Assembly: GCF_900055185.1 (NCBI RefSeq)
Contig: NZ_FIZX01000001.1
Span: forward strand, 1,798,001-1,862,000
Reading direction: 5' to 3'
Source of the DNA: Grimontia celer
GTDB lineage: Bacteria > Pseudomonadota > Gammaproteobacteria > Enterobacterales > Vibrionaceae
Length of the DNA stretch: 64,000 bases
The notes below the pieces were generated by a model. The model was not told the DNA's origin. It searched no databases and saw only the letters and a program-made list of their open reading frames with translations. Positions within the stretch are counted from its first letter, which is position 1; each line of letters begins with the position of its first letter. Positions 10,718-19,298 of this stretch are shown piece after piece. Made by a program: the position numbers and the translations under genes.

Positions 10718-10737
10718 AACTGGATAGATATCCAGTT
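10718..10737. terminator. Hairpin between cio operon and ruvA
   Basis: AACTGGAT (10718-10725) and ATCCAGTT (10730-10737) form an 8-bp stem with a 4-nt loop. It lies 35 bp past the small bd-oxidase gene. There is no good T-run on the minus strand (GTTCATT follows), so termination is plausible but weak. Confidence 0.4.
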
Positions 10738-10772
10738 TTAAAGCTGAGCGGGTACTTGAAATGGCTATGTGA

Positions 10773-10892
10773 TCAGACTAATCCGACCCACTGCATGGTG
10801 TAGCGAATGAAATAGGCAAGTGCCGTCACAGCAAACACACCAGCAAACCAAAGGCCGACAAACCACGCAAAAGCTTTGCCCTGTTTATTCAT
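10773..10892 (-). CDS. CydX-like small subunit (DUF2474 type) of second bd oxidase
   Basis: 39-aa single-TM protein (MNKQGKAFAW...YTMQWVGLV; hydrophobic core residues 8-28). Proteins of this size directly after cioB belong to the DUF2474/CydX-like group thought to stabilise the oxidase. Its ATG at 10892 overlaps the last codons of the preceding cioB gene by 8 bp, so it is translationally coupled to it. Family assignment rests on position, size and topology. Confidence 0.75.
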   Translation of the reverse strand: MNKQGKAFAWFVGLWFAGVFAVTALAYFIRYTMQWVGLV

Positions 10893-11883
10893 GATACCCC
10901 TCGTCAGCTCTGACCTTCCCGCGGAACACCCAGTAGGAATATGCAGAATAAATGATGATGATTGGCAGCAAAACCACAGCGCCAGCGAACAGGAATGCAA
11001 GGCTATTGTCTGGTGCAGCTGCATCCCAAAGGGTCACCGCCCTTGGCACCATGTAAGGGAATATACTGATGGCGAAACCGGCAAATGCCATCAGATATAT
11101 CATTAGTGTCCAGCAGTACGCTGCTCCAGCGCGACGCAAACTTAACGCATGCCAAAGTTGGTAAGCCGCGAACGCTGAAATGGCAGGAATAAGGAAAAAG
11201 CCCGCAGCATTGGGGAAAGTAAACCATCTCGCGGCGATATCGCTGGAGATAAACGGAAGCCAAACACTCACCACACCGATGGCTCCGAGGAACAAGAAGG
11301 TGAGTCTTTTGCACTTTGGAAAGAGTTTTTCTTCGATACTCCCGGAAGTCTTGATCAGTAGCCAGCAGCCACCGAGCAAGGTATATCCTGCTGTTACTGC
11401 AAGACCGCAGAAGAGGGAAAAAGGCGTCAGCCAGTCAAACCAGCCCCCAGCGTATTGCCTGTCTGCAACTTCAATTCCTTGTAACAAGGTGCCAAGAATC
11501 ATCCCTTGGGAAAAGGTTGCCACCATCGAACCGCCCGCGAAAGACCAGTCCCATAGGTAACGACCCTTTTTGGTACGATAGCGATACTCAAACGCAACAC
11601 CACGAAATATCAGACCAATCAGCATTGCAATAATGGGTGCGTAGACAGCAGGCATGATGATGGCATACGCCAAAGGGAAGACCGCAAACAGTCCTCCCCC
11701 ACCCAGTACCAGCCAGGTTTCGTTGCCATCCCAAATAGGTGCGATGGAGTTCATCGCGGCATCTTTCTCGTCGTCATTTAACGAGGGGAAAAGTATGCCA
11801 ACGCCAAGGTCGAAGCCATCAAGAATGACATAGGCGAATACTGCAAAGGCGATTATCACCGCCCAGATAAGTGCGTAATCCAT
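10885..11883 (-). CDS. cioB: Cytochrome bd oxidase subunit II, CioB type
   Basis: Second copy of the bd-oxidase subunit II. 332 aa, clearly shorter than the cydB at 5821. It keeps FDLGVGILFPSL and NSIAPIWDGNETWLVLGGGGLFAVFP. Its start overlaps the stop of cioA by one base and its end overlaps the small subunit gene. Paired with the short-Q-loop subunit I, it forms the alternative quinol oxidase often called CIO (cyanide-insensitive) or bd-II type. No CydCD genes are seen nearby. Confidence 0.88.
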   Translation of the reverse strand: MDYALIWAVIIAFAVFAYVILDGFDLGVGILFPSLNDDEKDAAMNSIAPIWDGNETWLVLGGGGLFAVFPLAYAIIMPAVYAPIIAMLIGLIFRGVAFEYRYRTKKGRYLWDWSFAGGSMVATFSQGMILGTLLQGIEVADRQYAGGWFDWLTPFSLFCGLAVTAGYTLLGGCWLLIKTSGSIEEKLFPKCKRLTFLFLGAIGVVSVWLPFISSDIAARWFTFPNAAGFFLIPAISAFAAYQLWHALSLRRAGAAYCWTLMIYLMAFAGFAISIFPYMVPRAVTLWDAAAPDNSLAFLFAGAVVLLPIIIIYSAYSYWVFRGKVRADEGYHE

Positions 11884-13298
11884 TATGACTCCTTGCCGGG
11901 CGATGGTTCCGGATTAATCGCAATGTCTTTGCTTGAGTTACCATGCGAAAGTCGGGTAACAATGCGCCCATCCAAGTCCTGCTCGTACTTGGTTGGCGAC
12001 TTTCTCATCAGCTTCAGTAAGTAGTAGATACCTGCACCAAATATCACGAAATACACCACCACGAACACGGCGAGGGATGCACCAACGGCACTGGCATCAA
12101 TCGGTGACACGGATTCCGACGTTCGGAGTAATCCGTATACCGTGTATGGCTGACGCCCTACTTCGGTAGTCACCCAACCCGCCAAAATTGCTAAGAATCC
12201 GCAAGGCGCGGCATATACGCAGGTCCTTAGAAACCATGACGTTTCATACAGGGTTTTCTTGTAGCGAAGCCATAGAGATACCAATCCTATACCCAGCATC
12301 AGGAAGCCTATTGCCACCATGATGCGAAAACTCCAGAACACAACAGCAACAGGCGGCCTTTCTTCAGCCGGGACCGACTTGAGACCTTTGATTTCACCAT
12401 CAACAGAATGGGTAAGAATAATGCTACCCAACTTTGGAATTTCGACTTTGTAATCAACCGTTTCGGTCTCTTCGTTTGGAATACCAAACAGGATAAGGGG
12501 CGCGCCTTTTTGAGTTTCAAAGTGCCCTTCCATGGCGGCCACTTTCATAGGCTGGTGTTCAAGCGTGTTAAGACCATGAAGGTCACCGGCGACAATTTGA
12601 ATTGGCGTGACCAAAACCGCCATCCACATGCCCATCGAAAGGCTTATCCGACCCAGTTCGTTGTGGGGCGCGCGCAGTAAATGCCAAGCACCGACACCCG
12701 CCACCATAAATGCCGTAGTCAAATACGCAGCAATGACCATATGAACCAAGCGATAAGGGAAGGACGGATTGAACACGACTTCGAACCAATCTGTGACTAT
12801 AAATTGGCCTTTGTCATTGAAGTCAAAACCTGCTGGGGTTTGCATCCAACTGTTTACGGACAGTATCCAAGTGGCGGACAGTAAGGTGCCAAATGCGACG
12901 ACTGCAACGGCCAGGAAATGAAGTTTAGGACCGACTCGCTCACGCCCAAAAAGCATAATACCCAGGAAACCCGCCTCAAGGAAAAACGCGGTGAGCACTT
13001 CATACCCCATCAAAGGGCCCAGCACTGGGCCGGTTTTGTCGGAGAATACGCCCCAATTCGTTCCAAACTGGTAGCTCATAACAATCCCGCTCACTACGCC
13101 CATACCGAATGTGACAGCAAAGATTTTCGTCCAGTACTTTGAAAGCTCTAGGAATTGGTGCTGCTTGGTTTTCAGGTGCAATGCTTCCAACACCGTGATG
13201 TAGCTGGCAAGCCCGATAGAAAAGGCGGGGAATATTATATGAAAAGACACGGTGAACGCGAACTGAATTCGCGCCAGGTCTATAGCAAGCTCCGACAT
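11883..13298 (-). CDS. cioA: Cytochrome bd oxidase subunit I, short Q-loop (CioA type)
   Basis: Quinol oxidase subunit I, 471 aa from ATG 13298 (GGAG seven nt upstream; an in-frame ATG at 13310 is less likely). The N-terminus MSELAIDLARIQFAFTVSFHI carries the family haem-ligand His. The Q-loop between IPNEETETVDYKVEIPKLG and [14 protein letters not shown] is short, unlike the cydA at 6972. GRQPYTVYGLLRT replaces the GRQPW of bd-I, as in CIO enzymes. It likely works at higher oxygen or with respiratory inhibitors present (family knowledge, not seen here). Confidence 0.9.
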   Translation of the reverse strand: MSELAIDLARIQFAFTVSFHIIFPAFSIGLASYITVLEALHLKTKQHQFLELSKYWTKIFAVTFGMGVVSGIVMSYQFGTNWGVFSDKTGPVLGPLMGYEVLTAFFLEAGFLGIMLFGRERVGPKLHFLAVAVVAFGTLLSATWILSVNSWMQTPAGFDFNDKGQFIVTDWFEVVFNPSFPYRLVHMVIAAYLTTAFMVAGVGAWHLLRAPHNELGRISLSMGMWMAVLVTPIQIVAGDLHGLNTLEHQPMKVAAMEGHFETQKGAPLILFGIPNEETETVDYKVEIPKLGSIILTHSVDGEIKGLKSVPAEERPPVAVVFWSFRIMVAIGFLMLGIGLVSLWLRYKKTLYETSWFLRTCVYAAPCGFLAILAGWVTTEVGRQPYTVYGLLRTSESVSPIDASAVGASLAVFVVVYFVIFGAGIYYLLKLMRKSPTKYEQDLDGRIVTRLSHGNSSKDIAINPEPSPGKES

Positions 13299-13412
13299 AC
13301 CCAACTCCACGAAACGTGAGTGACCCTAGTTGGAACGTCAAGCTTTACGACTGAGATCACTTTTATGGAGAATTCATCATCAGAGGTGACTTACCTAACA
13401 GAGTAATAAAAA

Positions 13413-13437
13413 AAAAAGCGAGCCACGCTCGCTTTTT
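13413..13437. terminator. Bidirectional-looking terminator
   Basis: AAAAAGCGAGC and GCTCGCTTTTT pair around a 3-nt loop (13413-13437), with a long A-run before and T-run after, so it can stop transcription on either strand. On the minus strand it follows the DUF3012 gene. Confidence 0.85.
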
Positions 13438-13465
13438 AGTGTCGGGTTGAGGCTTAGTGTTTCGC

Positions 13466-13624
13466 TCAGAAGATACAGTGTTTTGCAAAATCAGTCGCTT
13501 CGTTTGTCGACCAATCGCCTTTTGGTTTTTCTTTTATCTCTTTGCACCACTCTTCACTGCCCACTTCCGGTGAACAGCCAGCAATCACAAACAATACTGC
13601 AAATACGGCTAGTAGCTTTTTCAT
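13466..13624 (-). CDS. Small DUF3012-type lipoprotein
   Basis: 52 aa, ATG at 13624, TGA at 13468-13466. Residues 1-17 form a lipoprotein signal (MKKLLAVFAVLFVIAGC; lipobox IAGC, Cys17). The mature part contains GSEEWCKEIKEKPKGDW and ends NEATDFAKHCIF, with two Cys. I recognise this as the DUF3012 family found in marine gamma-proteobacteria; function unknown. A strong terminator follows 29 bp later, so it may be a single-gene unit. Confidence 0.85.
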   Translation of the reverse strand: MKKLLAVFAVLFVIAGCSPEVGSEEWCKEIKEKPKGDWSTNEATDFAKHCIF

Positions 13625-13717
13625 TTTAGAGTCCTATCCTTTCGAGTTATTTACAACACTGCATCAGACTGATGACTAATCTGTAAAGTCACTCAGATAA
13701 ATCATGGAATTAACCCG

Positions 13718-15514
13718 TCATTCGCCGACAATTTTTGCTGGCGTTTCCTCAATGGCAGACACCAACTGCAATGCAGCAAACTCACGGTAAAGCGTTGACG
13801 AACCCATCAATTCATCATGCGTTCCTGTGGCGACAATTTGTCCTTTATCCATTACCAAAATCTTATCTGCATTGACCACGGTTGCCAGACGGTGAGCAAT
13901 CACTATCGACGTTTTGTGCGACATAAGTTCATCAAGCGCTGATTTCACTTTGTGTTCACTCACGGCATCCAGCGCACTGGTGGCTTCATCTAGCAGGAGA
14001 ATTGGGCGATCTGCCAATATTGCACGGGCGATAGAAATACGTTGCTTCTGACCACCTGATAAACGCACGCCACGTTCGCCCAACTCAGTATGATAACCAT
14101 CAGGAAACTCCACGATAAAGTCATGCGCTCTCGCCGCTTTACAGGCAGCTACCACAGCTTCTTCGCTGGCTTCAGGCGCACCATAACGCACGTTCTCAAG
14201 CACAGTGGTCGCGAAAATGACAGACTCTTGTGGCACCAGAGCAAATTGCTTTCTCAAGGTTTCAATCGATAGGTCTGAAATGCTGGCGCCATCAATATCA
14301 ATGTGTCCTTCCTGGACATCAAAAAAGCGTTGAAGCAGAGCAAAAACAGTGCTTTTCCCGGCTCCGCTTGGGCCAACCAGTGCGATGCGCTCACCCGCTT
14401 TTACATTGAAAGAAAGAGAATGAAATACGGGAAGATTTTCATCACCGGGATACGAGAACGAAACGCCATCAAAACGAACAGCCCCGGAAACGGGTTCCGT
14501 TAACTGGCATGGGCTCTCCGGCTCCTGAATGTCCTGCTCCATTTGAGATAATTCAATCAGGCGTTCAGTCGCACCGGCTGCCCGTTGTATGTCCCCAATC
14601 ACTTCGCCAATGGTGGCCACACCACCGGCCACTAATAACGCATAAAACATAAAGGCTGACAGCTGGCCAGCGGTCAATGAGCCTTCCAAAACGCTCAATG
14701 CGCCAACCCAAGTGACCAGCACGATGGCCACAATAGAGAGGAATACCACAGAGCCCATTAAGGTCGCGCGATAACGAATTCGTGTTTTGGCAGCATCCAT
14801 AACCGACTCGACGCGACCATTGAAATGATGCGCGTCAGCTTCTTCATGGTTGTAAGACTGGACAGTTCGAATTTCGTGCAGCGTTTCATCCACATGGGCG
14901 CCAAGATCAGCCACACGGTCCTGACTCACACGAGCCAATCGACGCACTTTTCGTCCCAGCACAAAAATAGGCACCAAGACAACTGGAACCGCCAGTAATA
15001 CAAGTCCAGTCAACGTAATGCTGGTGAACGCCATCATCACTAAGCCGCCGATAACTGACACCCCAGAGCGCAGTGCCATTGAAAGACTGGAACCCACTAC
15101 CGTCTGCAGAAGCGTTGTGTCTGCGGTAAATCGGCTGATGACTTCACCCGTTCTTTCTTTGGCGTAAAACGAAGGTGAAAGTTTGAGAAGATGGTGATAC
15201 ACAGTCATGCGGATATCCGCACTGACGCGCTCACCAAGCCAGCTCATCAGATAGAAACGACAGAAGGTTGCAAAGCCACTGACCACCGTAATACCGAGGA
15301 TAACCAGAACCAGTTTATTCAACTCGTTGGCATTGCCAGAAAGAAAGCCTTCATCAACCACAAGCTTCACAGCCTGCCCAAGCGCCAGCCAGCTTAGGGA
15401 GCCAAGGAAAAGGAAAAATACTGCTCCCAACACATGAAAACGGTAAGGATTAAGAAATTGAGCTATCCAACGTATGATCGAGCGGGTTGAGCTTTCAGAA
15501 TTTGAAGAAGACAT
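13718..15514 (-). CDS. MsbA-related ABC exporter (TMD-NBD fusion)
   Basis: 598-aa half-transporter that would dimerise in the inner membrane. Six TM helices in residues 30-310, then an ATPase domain with Walker A GPSGAGKSTVFALL, signature LSGGQKQRISIARA, Walker B ILLLDEATSALD and the H-loop IVIAHRL. It resembles the MsbA-related subgroup (TIGR02204-like) rather than MsbA itself, because lpxK is not adjacent. Substrate unknown: lipid or drug export is possible. Single gene, 94 bp from the DUF3012 gene. Confidence 0.85.
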   Translation of the reverse strand: MSSSNSESSTRSIIRWIAQFLNPYRFHVLGAVFFLFLGSLSWLALGQAVKLVVDEGFLSGNANELNKLVLVILGITVVSGFATFCRFYLMSWLGERVSADIRMTVYHHLLKLSPSFYAKERTGEVISRFTADTTLLQTVVGSSLSMALRSGVSVIGGLVMMAFTSITLTGLVLLAVPVVLVPIFVLGRKVRRLARVSQDRVADLGAHVDETLHEIRTVQSYNHEEADAHHFNGRVESVMDAAKTRIRYRATLMGSVVFLSIVAIVLVTWVGALSVLEGSLTAGQLSAFMFYALLVAGGVATIGEVIGDIQRAAGATERLIELSQMEQDIQEPESPCQLTEPVSGAVRFDGVSFSYPGDENLPVFHSLSFNVKAGERIALVGPSGAGKSTVFALLQRFFDVQEGHIDIDGASISDLSIETLRKQFALVPQESVIFATTVLENVRYGAPEASEEAVVAACKAARAHDFIVEFPDGYHTELGERGVRLSGGQKQRISIARAILADRPILLLDEATSALDAVSEHKVKSALDELMSHKTSIVIAHRLATVVNADKILVMDKGQIVATGTHDELMGSSTLYREFAALQLVSAIEETPAKIVGE

Positions 15515-15864
15515 TAACTACCCTAACAAAGAGATATCACTTTATCTAAAGCGAGTGCTCGGATAAGAGACCGAGCGTGTAAGTATGTATCGATCACGAA
15601 TCATCATTCAAGCGCTGTACTTGGCTTCTCGATATGCTTTCAAAGGCCCATTCAAATCGCGTCTAACCCGATGATTGCTCATACCCGAATCATACCCAAA
15701 CAATGCCCATCTATTCTCACCCTGAGAGCTTCATTTGAGCTGACTCGATAAGTTGGTCAATTCGGTGAGAAGCATGGCGCAATAACCGACGATTTCAATT
15801 CTTCGAACATCCCATCTTCCTTAACAATATTGGCTCATTATTTTGAATGGAAGCACATGAAATC
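15515..15864. other. Intergenic region between divergent ABC exporter and LRR gene
   Basis: 350 bp without a credible gene. It holds the start regions of two divergent genes. I see no clear operator; ACCCGAATCATACCCAAA (15681-15698) contains a short direct repeat (ACCC...AA). Base composition is AT-richer than the neighbours. Confidence 0.4.
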
Positions 15865-17088
15865 ATGAGAAATAAACTGCTAATTGCGTCAATGGCCCTT
15901 GCTTTATCAGGATGTGGCGGTGGTGGAGGTAGCGATAGTGGCTCTTCAAACAATGTCAATTCGCTCTCATCTGTGAATTTTGCTGACAGCGCACTAAAAT
16001 CTTGCGTTGAAGCTACTGGGATCACCAATATTCAAAACATCGAAATGCTCGACTGCCAAAATGTTGGCATTACAAGCCTCTCTGGCCTGGAAAAACTTCC
16101 AAATCTTTGGTTTCTGGCGCTATCTGACAACCAATTGAAGAGCGTCGACCTTTCCGAATTTAAAAGCCTAAATAGCATCTGGTTAGACAACAACGAATTA
16201 GAGACGATTACCTTACCAAGTAGCCAAGAGCTGACCTATTTATACCTTCAAAACAATTTCCTTACTTCAATAGATGTATCCTCTCTCCCTGACCTTTTAA
16301 CACTGGACGTAGACGGTAACCTTCTCACTCAAATAGAACTTGGTGGCAACGAGAAGCTCACGGAGATTAATGTCAGCAATAACAAGTTGAGCAACATTGA
16401 TCTGACTGCCAATCCTTTACTGGAAGACATTTGGGTTTCGGGTAACAACCTCACATCGCTCAACCTTGCTGTTCAAGACCAAGCTGATTTTGTCATCGCT
16501 CACGACAACCAACTTGTTGACCTGGCACTCCCAACAACTGATACCTTGACATATCTGGCACTGGATAATAATCAGCTAACTAGCCTGGATGTCAGCGGCT
16601 ATCCGAACTTAGAAAGCTTGGGGATAAAAAACAATCAGCTGTCTTCACTTGATGTAACAGCATTAGCTAAGTTAGAAAGCCTTGATGCTAGCGGGAACGC
16701 TATTGGTAATGTCTCGTTGACTGGCAACCCCAAGCTTGCAACGCTTTATCTATCTGGTACTAATGCAACCAGCCTCGACTTTTCAGGTAACCCAACGCTG
16801 AGGATCTTAGATGTTGGGAACAACACTTTAAGCAATATCGATTTAACAGCCAATAGCAACTTAGAAATCATCAACATCCGTAGCAATACCATTTCGAATG
16901 TTGACACTAGCAACTTATCAAAGCTCAAATGGTTTACCGCCAGCGACAACAATATTTCATCACTTAACTTTGACAACAACCCAAAGATTGAGATGATTCT
17001 GCTTAGCTATAATCCTCTAGACACTGCAACCCAGACTCACCTTGACACATTGGAGGAGAGTGGTGTCAGCGTTGTATATGGACCTTAA
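15865..17088 (+). CDS. Leucine-rich-repeat lipoprotein
   Basis: 407 aa from ATG 15865, which starts the lipoprotein signal MRNKLLIASMALALSGC (lipobox LSGC), followed by a GGGGGSDSGSS linker. From about residue 75 to the end there are roughly 15 tandem 21-residue repeats of the pattern LxxLxLxxNxLxSIDLSxNP, close to internalin-type LRRs with unusually uniform spacing (63-nt period in DNA). No transmembrane or sorting domain follows. Probably a surface or periplasmic binding protein; ligand unknown. It sits in the block that separates ruvA from ruvC, a sign of acquisition. Confidence 0.85.
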   Translation: MRNKLLIASMALALSGCGGGGGSDSGSSNNVNSLSSVNFADSALKSCVEATGITNIQNIEMLDCQNVGITSLSGLEKLPNLWFLALSDNQLKSVDLSEFKSLNSIWLDNNELETITLPSSQELTYLYLQNNFLTSIDVSSLPDLLTLDVDGNLLTQIELGGNEKLTEINVSNNKLSNIDLTANPLLEDIWVSGNNLTSLNLAVQDQADFVIAHDNQLVDLALPTTDTLTYLALDNNQLTSLDVSGYPNLESLGIKNNQLSSLDVTALAKLESLDASGNAIGNVSLTGNPKLATLYLSGTNATSLDFSGNPTLRILDVGNNTLSNIDLTANSNLEIINIRSNTISNVDTSNLSKLKWFTASDNNISSLNFDNNPKIEMILLSYNPLDTATQTHLDTLEESGVSVVYGP

Positions 17089-17110
17089 ATTGTCAGGGTT
17101 TTAAATAAGC

Positions 17111-17140
17111 AAAAGGCTGCTTATCGCAGCCTTTTATTTT
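17111..17140. terminator. Terminator after LRR gene
   Basis: AAAAGGCTGC (17111-17120) pairs with GCAGCCTTTT (17126-17135) around TTATC, followed by ATTTT. It lies between converging genes and may serve both. Confidence 0.85.
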
Positions 17141-17163
17141 GAACAAAACCAAAGCACAAGAGA

Positions 17164-17610
17164 TTAATCGACTTGTTCACTGTCGCCTTTTCTTGTTTGG
17201 TAAAGCAAGAATGCCGCCGACAACCAAACTAAACACGCCATCACAAACAATGTGCCACCGTCGTTACCGACCACTTCGCCTACTTCATTAAAAGCAGGCT
17301 GCGCAACACCAATTGGTGTAAACAAGTGGAAGAAAATCGCGCCTGTCATAGTACCGACAGCCATCAGAGCGCCCAAAGCATGAAGGCGCGTAAACAGCAG
17401 AATGGATGCAATCAACTCGGCGATACCCACCATGTACGCACCATATTGGCCAAACCATGCAAGTCCAGACCACTCGCCCAAGGTGCCGAAAATAAACTCA
17501 GTCTCTGGAGAGCCAGTGAACTTGAAGAACAACGATTGAATAAACACAAACGCAATAAAAATGCACAAACCTGTTTTTAAATATTTCATAGTTTTTCCCA
17601 TTCGAAACAT
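17164..17610 (-). CDS. DoxX-like integral membrane protein
   Basis: 148 aa with four TM helices (about residues 12-32, 57-77, 80-103 and 121-140), the DoxX/DUF4345-like topology. The start at 17610 has an AAGGG site 7 nt upstream; an in-frame ATG at 17589 is an alternative. The conserved FFKFTGSPE, MVGIAELIASILL and GAIFFHL segments are of the DoxX type. Members act in thiol/redox homeostasis in some bacteria, but no partner gene is present and the role here is unknown. Confidence 0.7.
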   Translation of the reverse strand: MFRMGKTMKYLKTGLCIFIAFVFIQSLFFKFTGSPETEFIFGTLGEWSGLAWFGQYGAYMVGIAELIASILLFTRLHALGALMAVGTMTGAIFFHLFTPIGVAQPAFNEVGEVVGNDGGTLFVMACLVWLSAAFLLYQTRKGDSEQVD

Positions 17611-17794
17611 AGATATCCCTTAAACAACCATAGAAAAGAACGGGAATTTCTCTAATCAATTTCAAATCAAGCTTAATATGTTCAAAAATTTAGAACGAGA
17701 AGTGCCTCTACACTCTGACCTTCCCAAGAGAACATTGAATTCATTGGCATTAACTTAAAACGTCAATTGGAGACAGCGTTAGAAATTTATAGAT

Positions 17795-17821
17795 AAAGAA
17801 AAAGCAGCCAATTGGCTGCTT
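17795..17821 (-). terminator. Terminator after ruvC
   Basis: Perfect palindrome AAGCAGCCAATTGGCTGCTT (17802-17821); on the minus strand it is followed by TTTCTTTATC. Confidence 0.8.
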
Positions 17822-17846
17822 GGGGAAGTAATAAGTCTAGGTAGGT

Positions 17847-18368
17847 TTATCTATACCGCCCGCGCCTTGCGCTCTTCGCCTGCCCCGCCATAGCAACTAG
17901 CGTATGGTTGGTGTGGGCGTGACAAATCGCGACGGCTAAGGCATCTGCCGCATCAGCTTGTGGCGTTGATGGCAATTTCAGCATGTGGACGACCATGTGC
18001 TGAACCTGCTTCTTATCTGCACTGCCTTTGCCAACCACGGCCTGCTTTATCAAGCGGGCAGCGTACTCGGAAACTGGCAAACCCGCATTTACCGCGGCAA
18101 CAATAGCACTTCCACGTGCCTGACCGAGCTTAAGTGCTGAATCCGCGTTGCGCGCCATAAACACCTGCTCGATGGCAAACGTATCCGGCTGGAACTGGGT
18201 AATCACTTCGCTGACACCAGCATAAATCTGGCCTAATCGCCCGGCCAAATCTTCAGAATCAGTTCGGATACAACCGCTGCCAAGATATTCCAGATGCCTT
18301 CCTTGATGACGGATCACGCCGTAGCCTGTGATCCGCGAACCCGGGTCAATCCCGAGAATAATAGCCAC
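17847..18368 (-). CDS. ruvC: Holliday junction endonuclease RuvC
   Basis: Resolvase that cuts junctions in the RuvABC complex. 173 aa. The acidic catalytic residues are present in [26 protein letters not shown] and the C-terminal [12 protein letters not shown]. It is 6 bp after yebC, the usual yebC-ruvC pair, but about 7 kb away from ruvAB. Confidence 0.97.
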   Translation of the reverse strand: MAIILGIDPGSRITGYGVIRHQGRHLEYLGSGCIRTDSEDLAGRLGQIYAGVSEVITQFQPDTFAIEQVFMARNADSALKLGQARGSAIVAAVNAGLPVSEYAARLIKQAVVGKGSADKKQVQHMVVHMLKLPSTPQADAADALAVAICHAHTNHTLVAMAGQAKSARRGRYR

Positions 18369-18374
18369 GTATGA

Positions 18375-19121
18375 TTATTCCAGTGTTGCTGCGACTTCGT
18401 CAGAAATATCGCCGTTGTGGTAGACCTCTTGAACGTCATCAAGATCTTCAAGTGCATCAATCAGACGAAGCAGTTTAGGTGCTGTGGATTCGTCCAGATC
18501 TGCTTTAGTTGAAGGAACGAGCGTAACTTCTGCGTTTTGCGCTTCAAACCCAGCAGCATCCAACGCATCTTTCACAGCACCGAACTCTGCTGGTGTTGTG
18601 TAAACGTCCATCGAGCCATCTTCATGAGTCTCAACGTCATCCGCACCACCTTCCAACGCCGCTTCCATCACTGAATCTTCATCCAAACCTGGCGCATAAG
18701 AAATGACACCTTTTTTGTCGAACAGGTAGCTCACGCTTCCGTCAGTGCCTAGGTTTCCGCCCGCTTTAGAGAACGCATGACGAACACCGGAAACGGTGCG
18801 GTTGCGGTTGTCTGTCATACATTCAACCATGACTGCAGTCCCTGCTGGACCGTAACCTTCATAGATCACGGTTTCCATGTTCTCTTCGCCTTCACCACCC
18901 GCACCGCGCGTAACAGCGCGGTTAACAGTGTCTCGGGTCATATTGTTTGACAGTGCTTTATCAATCGCAGCGCGCAAACGAGGGTTGTTCTCTGGCTCAG
19001 GACCGCCTTCTTTCGTCGCCACCACGATTTCACGAATTAGCTTGGTGAAAATTTTACCGCGCTTGGCATCTTGCGCAGCTTTACGGTGTTTGATGTTAGC
19101 GAACTTACTATGACCTGCCAT
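18375..19121 (-). CDS. yebC: YebC/PmpR-family protein
   Basis: 248 aa. Starts [23 protein letters not shown], the family hallmark, and contains [21 protein letters not shown]. Members act as DNA-binding regulators or, as reported recently, in relief of ribosome stalling. GAGGAG ribosome site before the ATG. Directly upstream of ruvC. The nudB gene found between yebC and aspS in E. coli is absent here. Confidence 0.95.
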   Translation of the reverse strand: MAGHSKFANIKHRKAAQDAKRGKIFTKLIREIVVATKEGGPEPENNPRLRAAIDKALSNNMTRDTVNRAVTRGAGGEGEENMETVIYEGYGPAGTAVMVECMTDNRNRTVSGVRHAFSKAGGNLGTDGSVSYLFDKKGVISYAPGLDEDSVMEAALEGGADDVETHEDGSMDVYTTPAEFGAVKDALDAAGFEAQNAEVTLVPSTKADLDESTAPKLLRLIDALEDLDDVQEVYHNGDISDEVAATLE

Positions 19122-19244
19122 TTCTCACTCCTCTATCAGCGGCCGACACACCACTGACGTTATTGTTTAATCATGGATTTATAGCAAAACAGCTATAAAC
19201 TTTCTGAGATAAAGCCCATATCTGCTTGCTTTAAAGGCATAATC

Positions 19245-19280
19245 TAGAAACAAATAAAGCCAGATAAACTGGCTTTATTT
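19245..19280 (-). terminator. Terminator after aspS
   Basis: AAATAAAGCCAG (19252-19263) pairs with CTGGCTTTATTT (19269-19280) around a 5-nt loop, 18 bp after the aspS stop; on the minus strand a TTTATTTGTTTC tail follows. Confidence 0.85.
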
Positions 19281-19298
19281 TCTAGAAGTCAGCGCGGA

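Noticed and set aside
16060-17060. 63-nt periodic repeats that might suggest a repeat array or CRISPR
   Set aside because: The periodicity comes from in-frame LRR codons; repeats are degenerate at the DNA level and there are no spacers.
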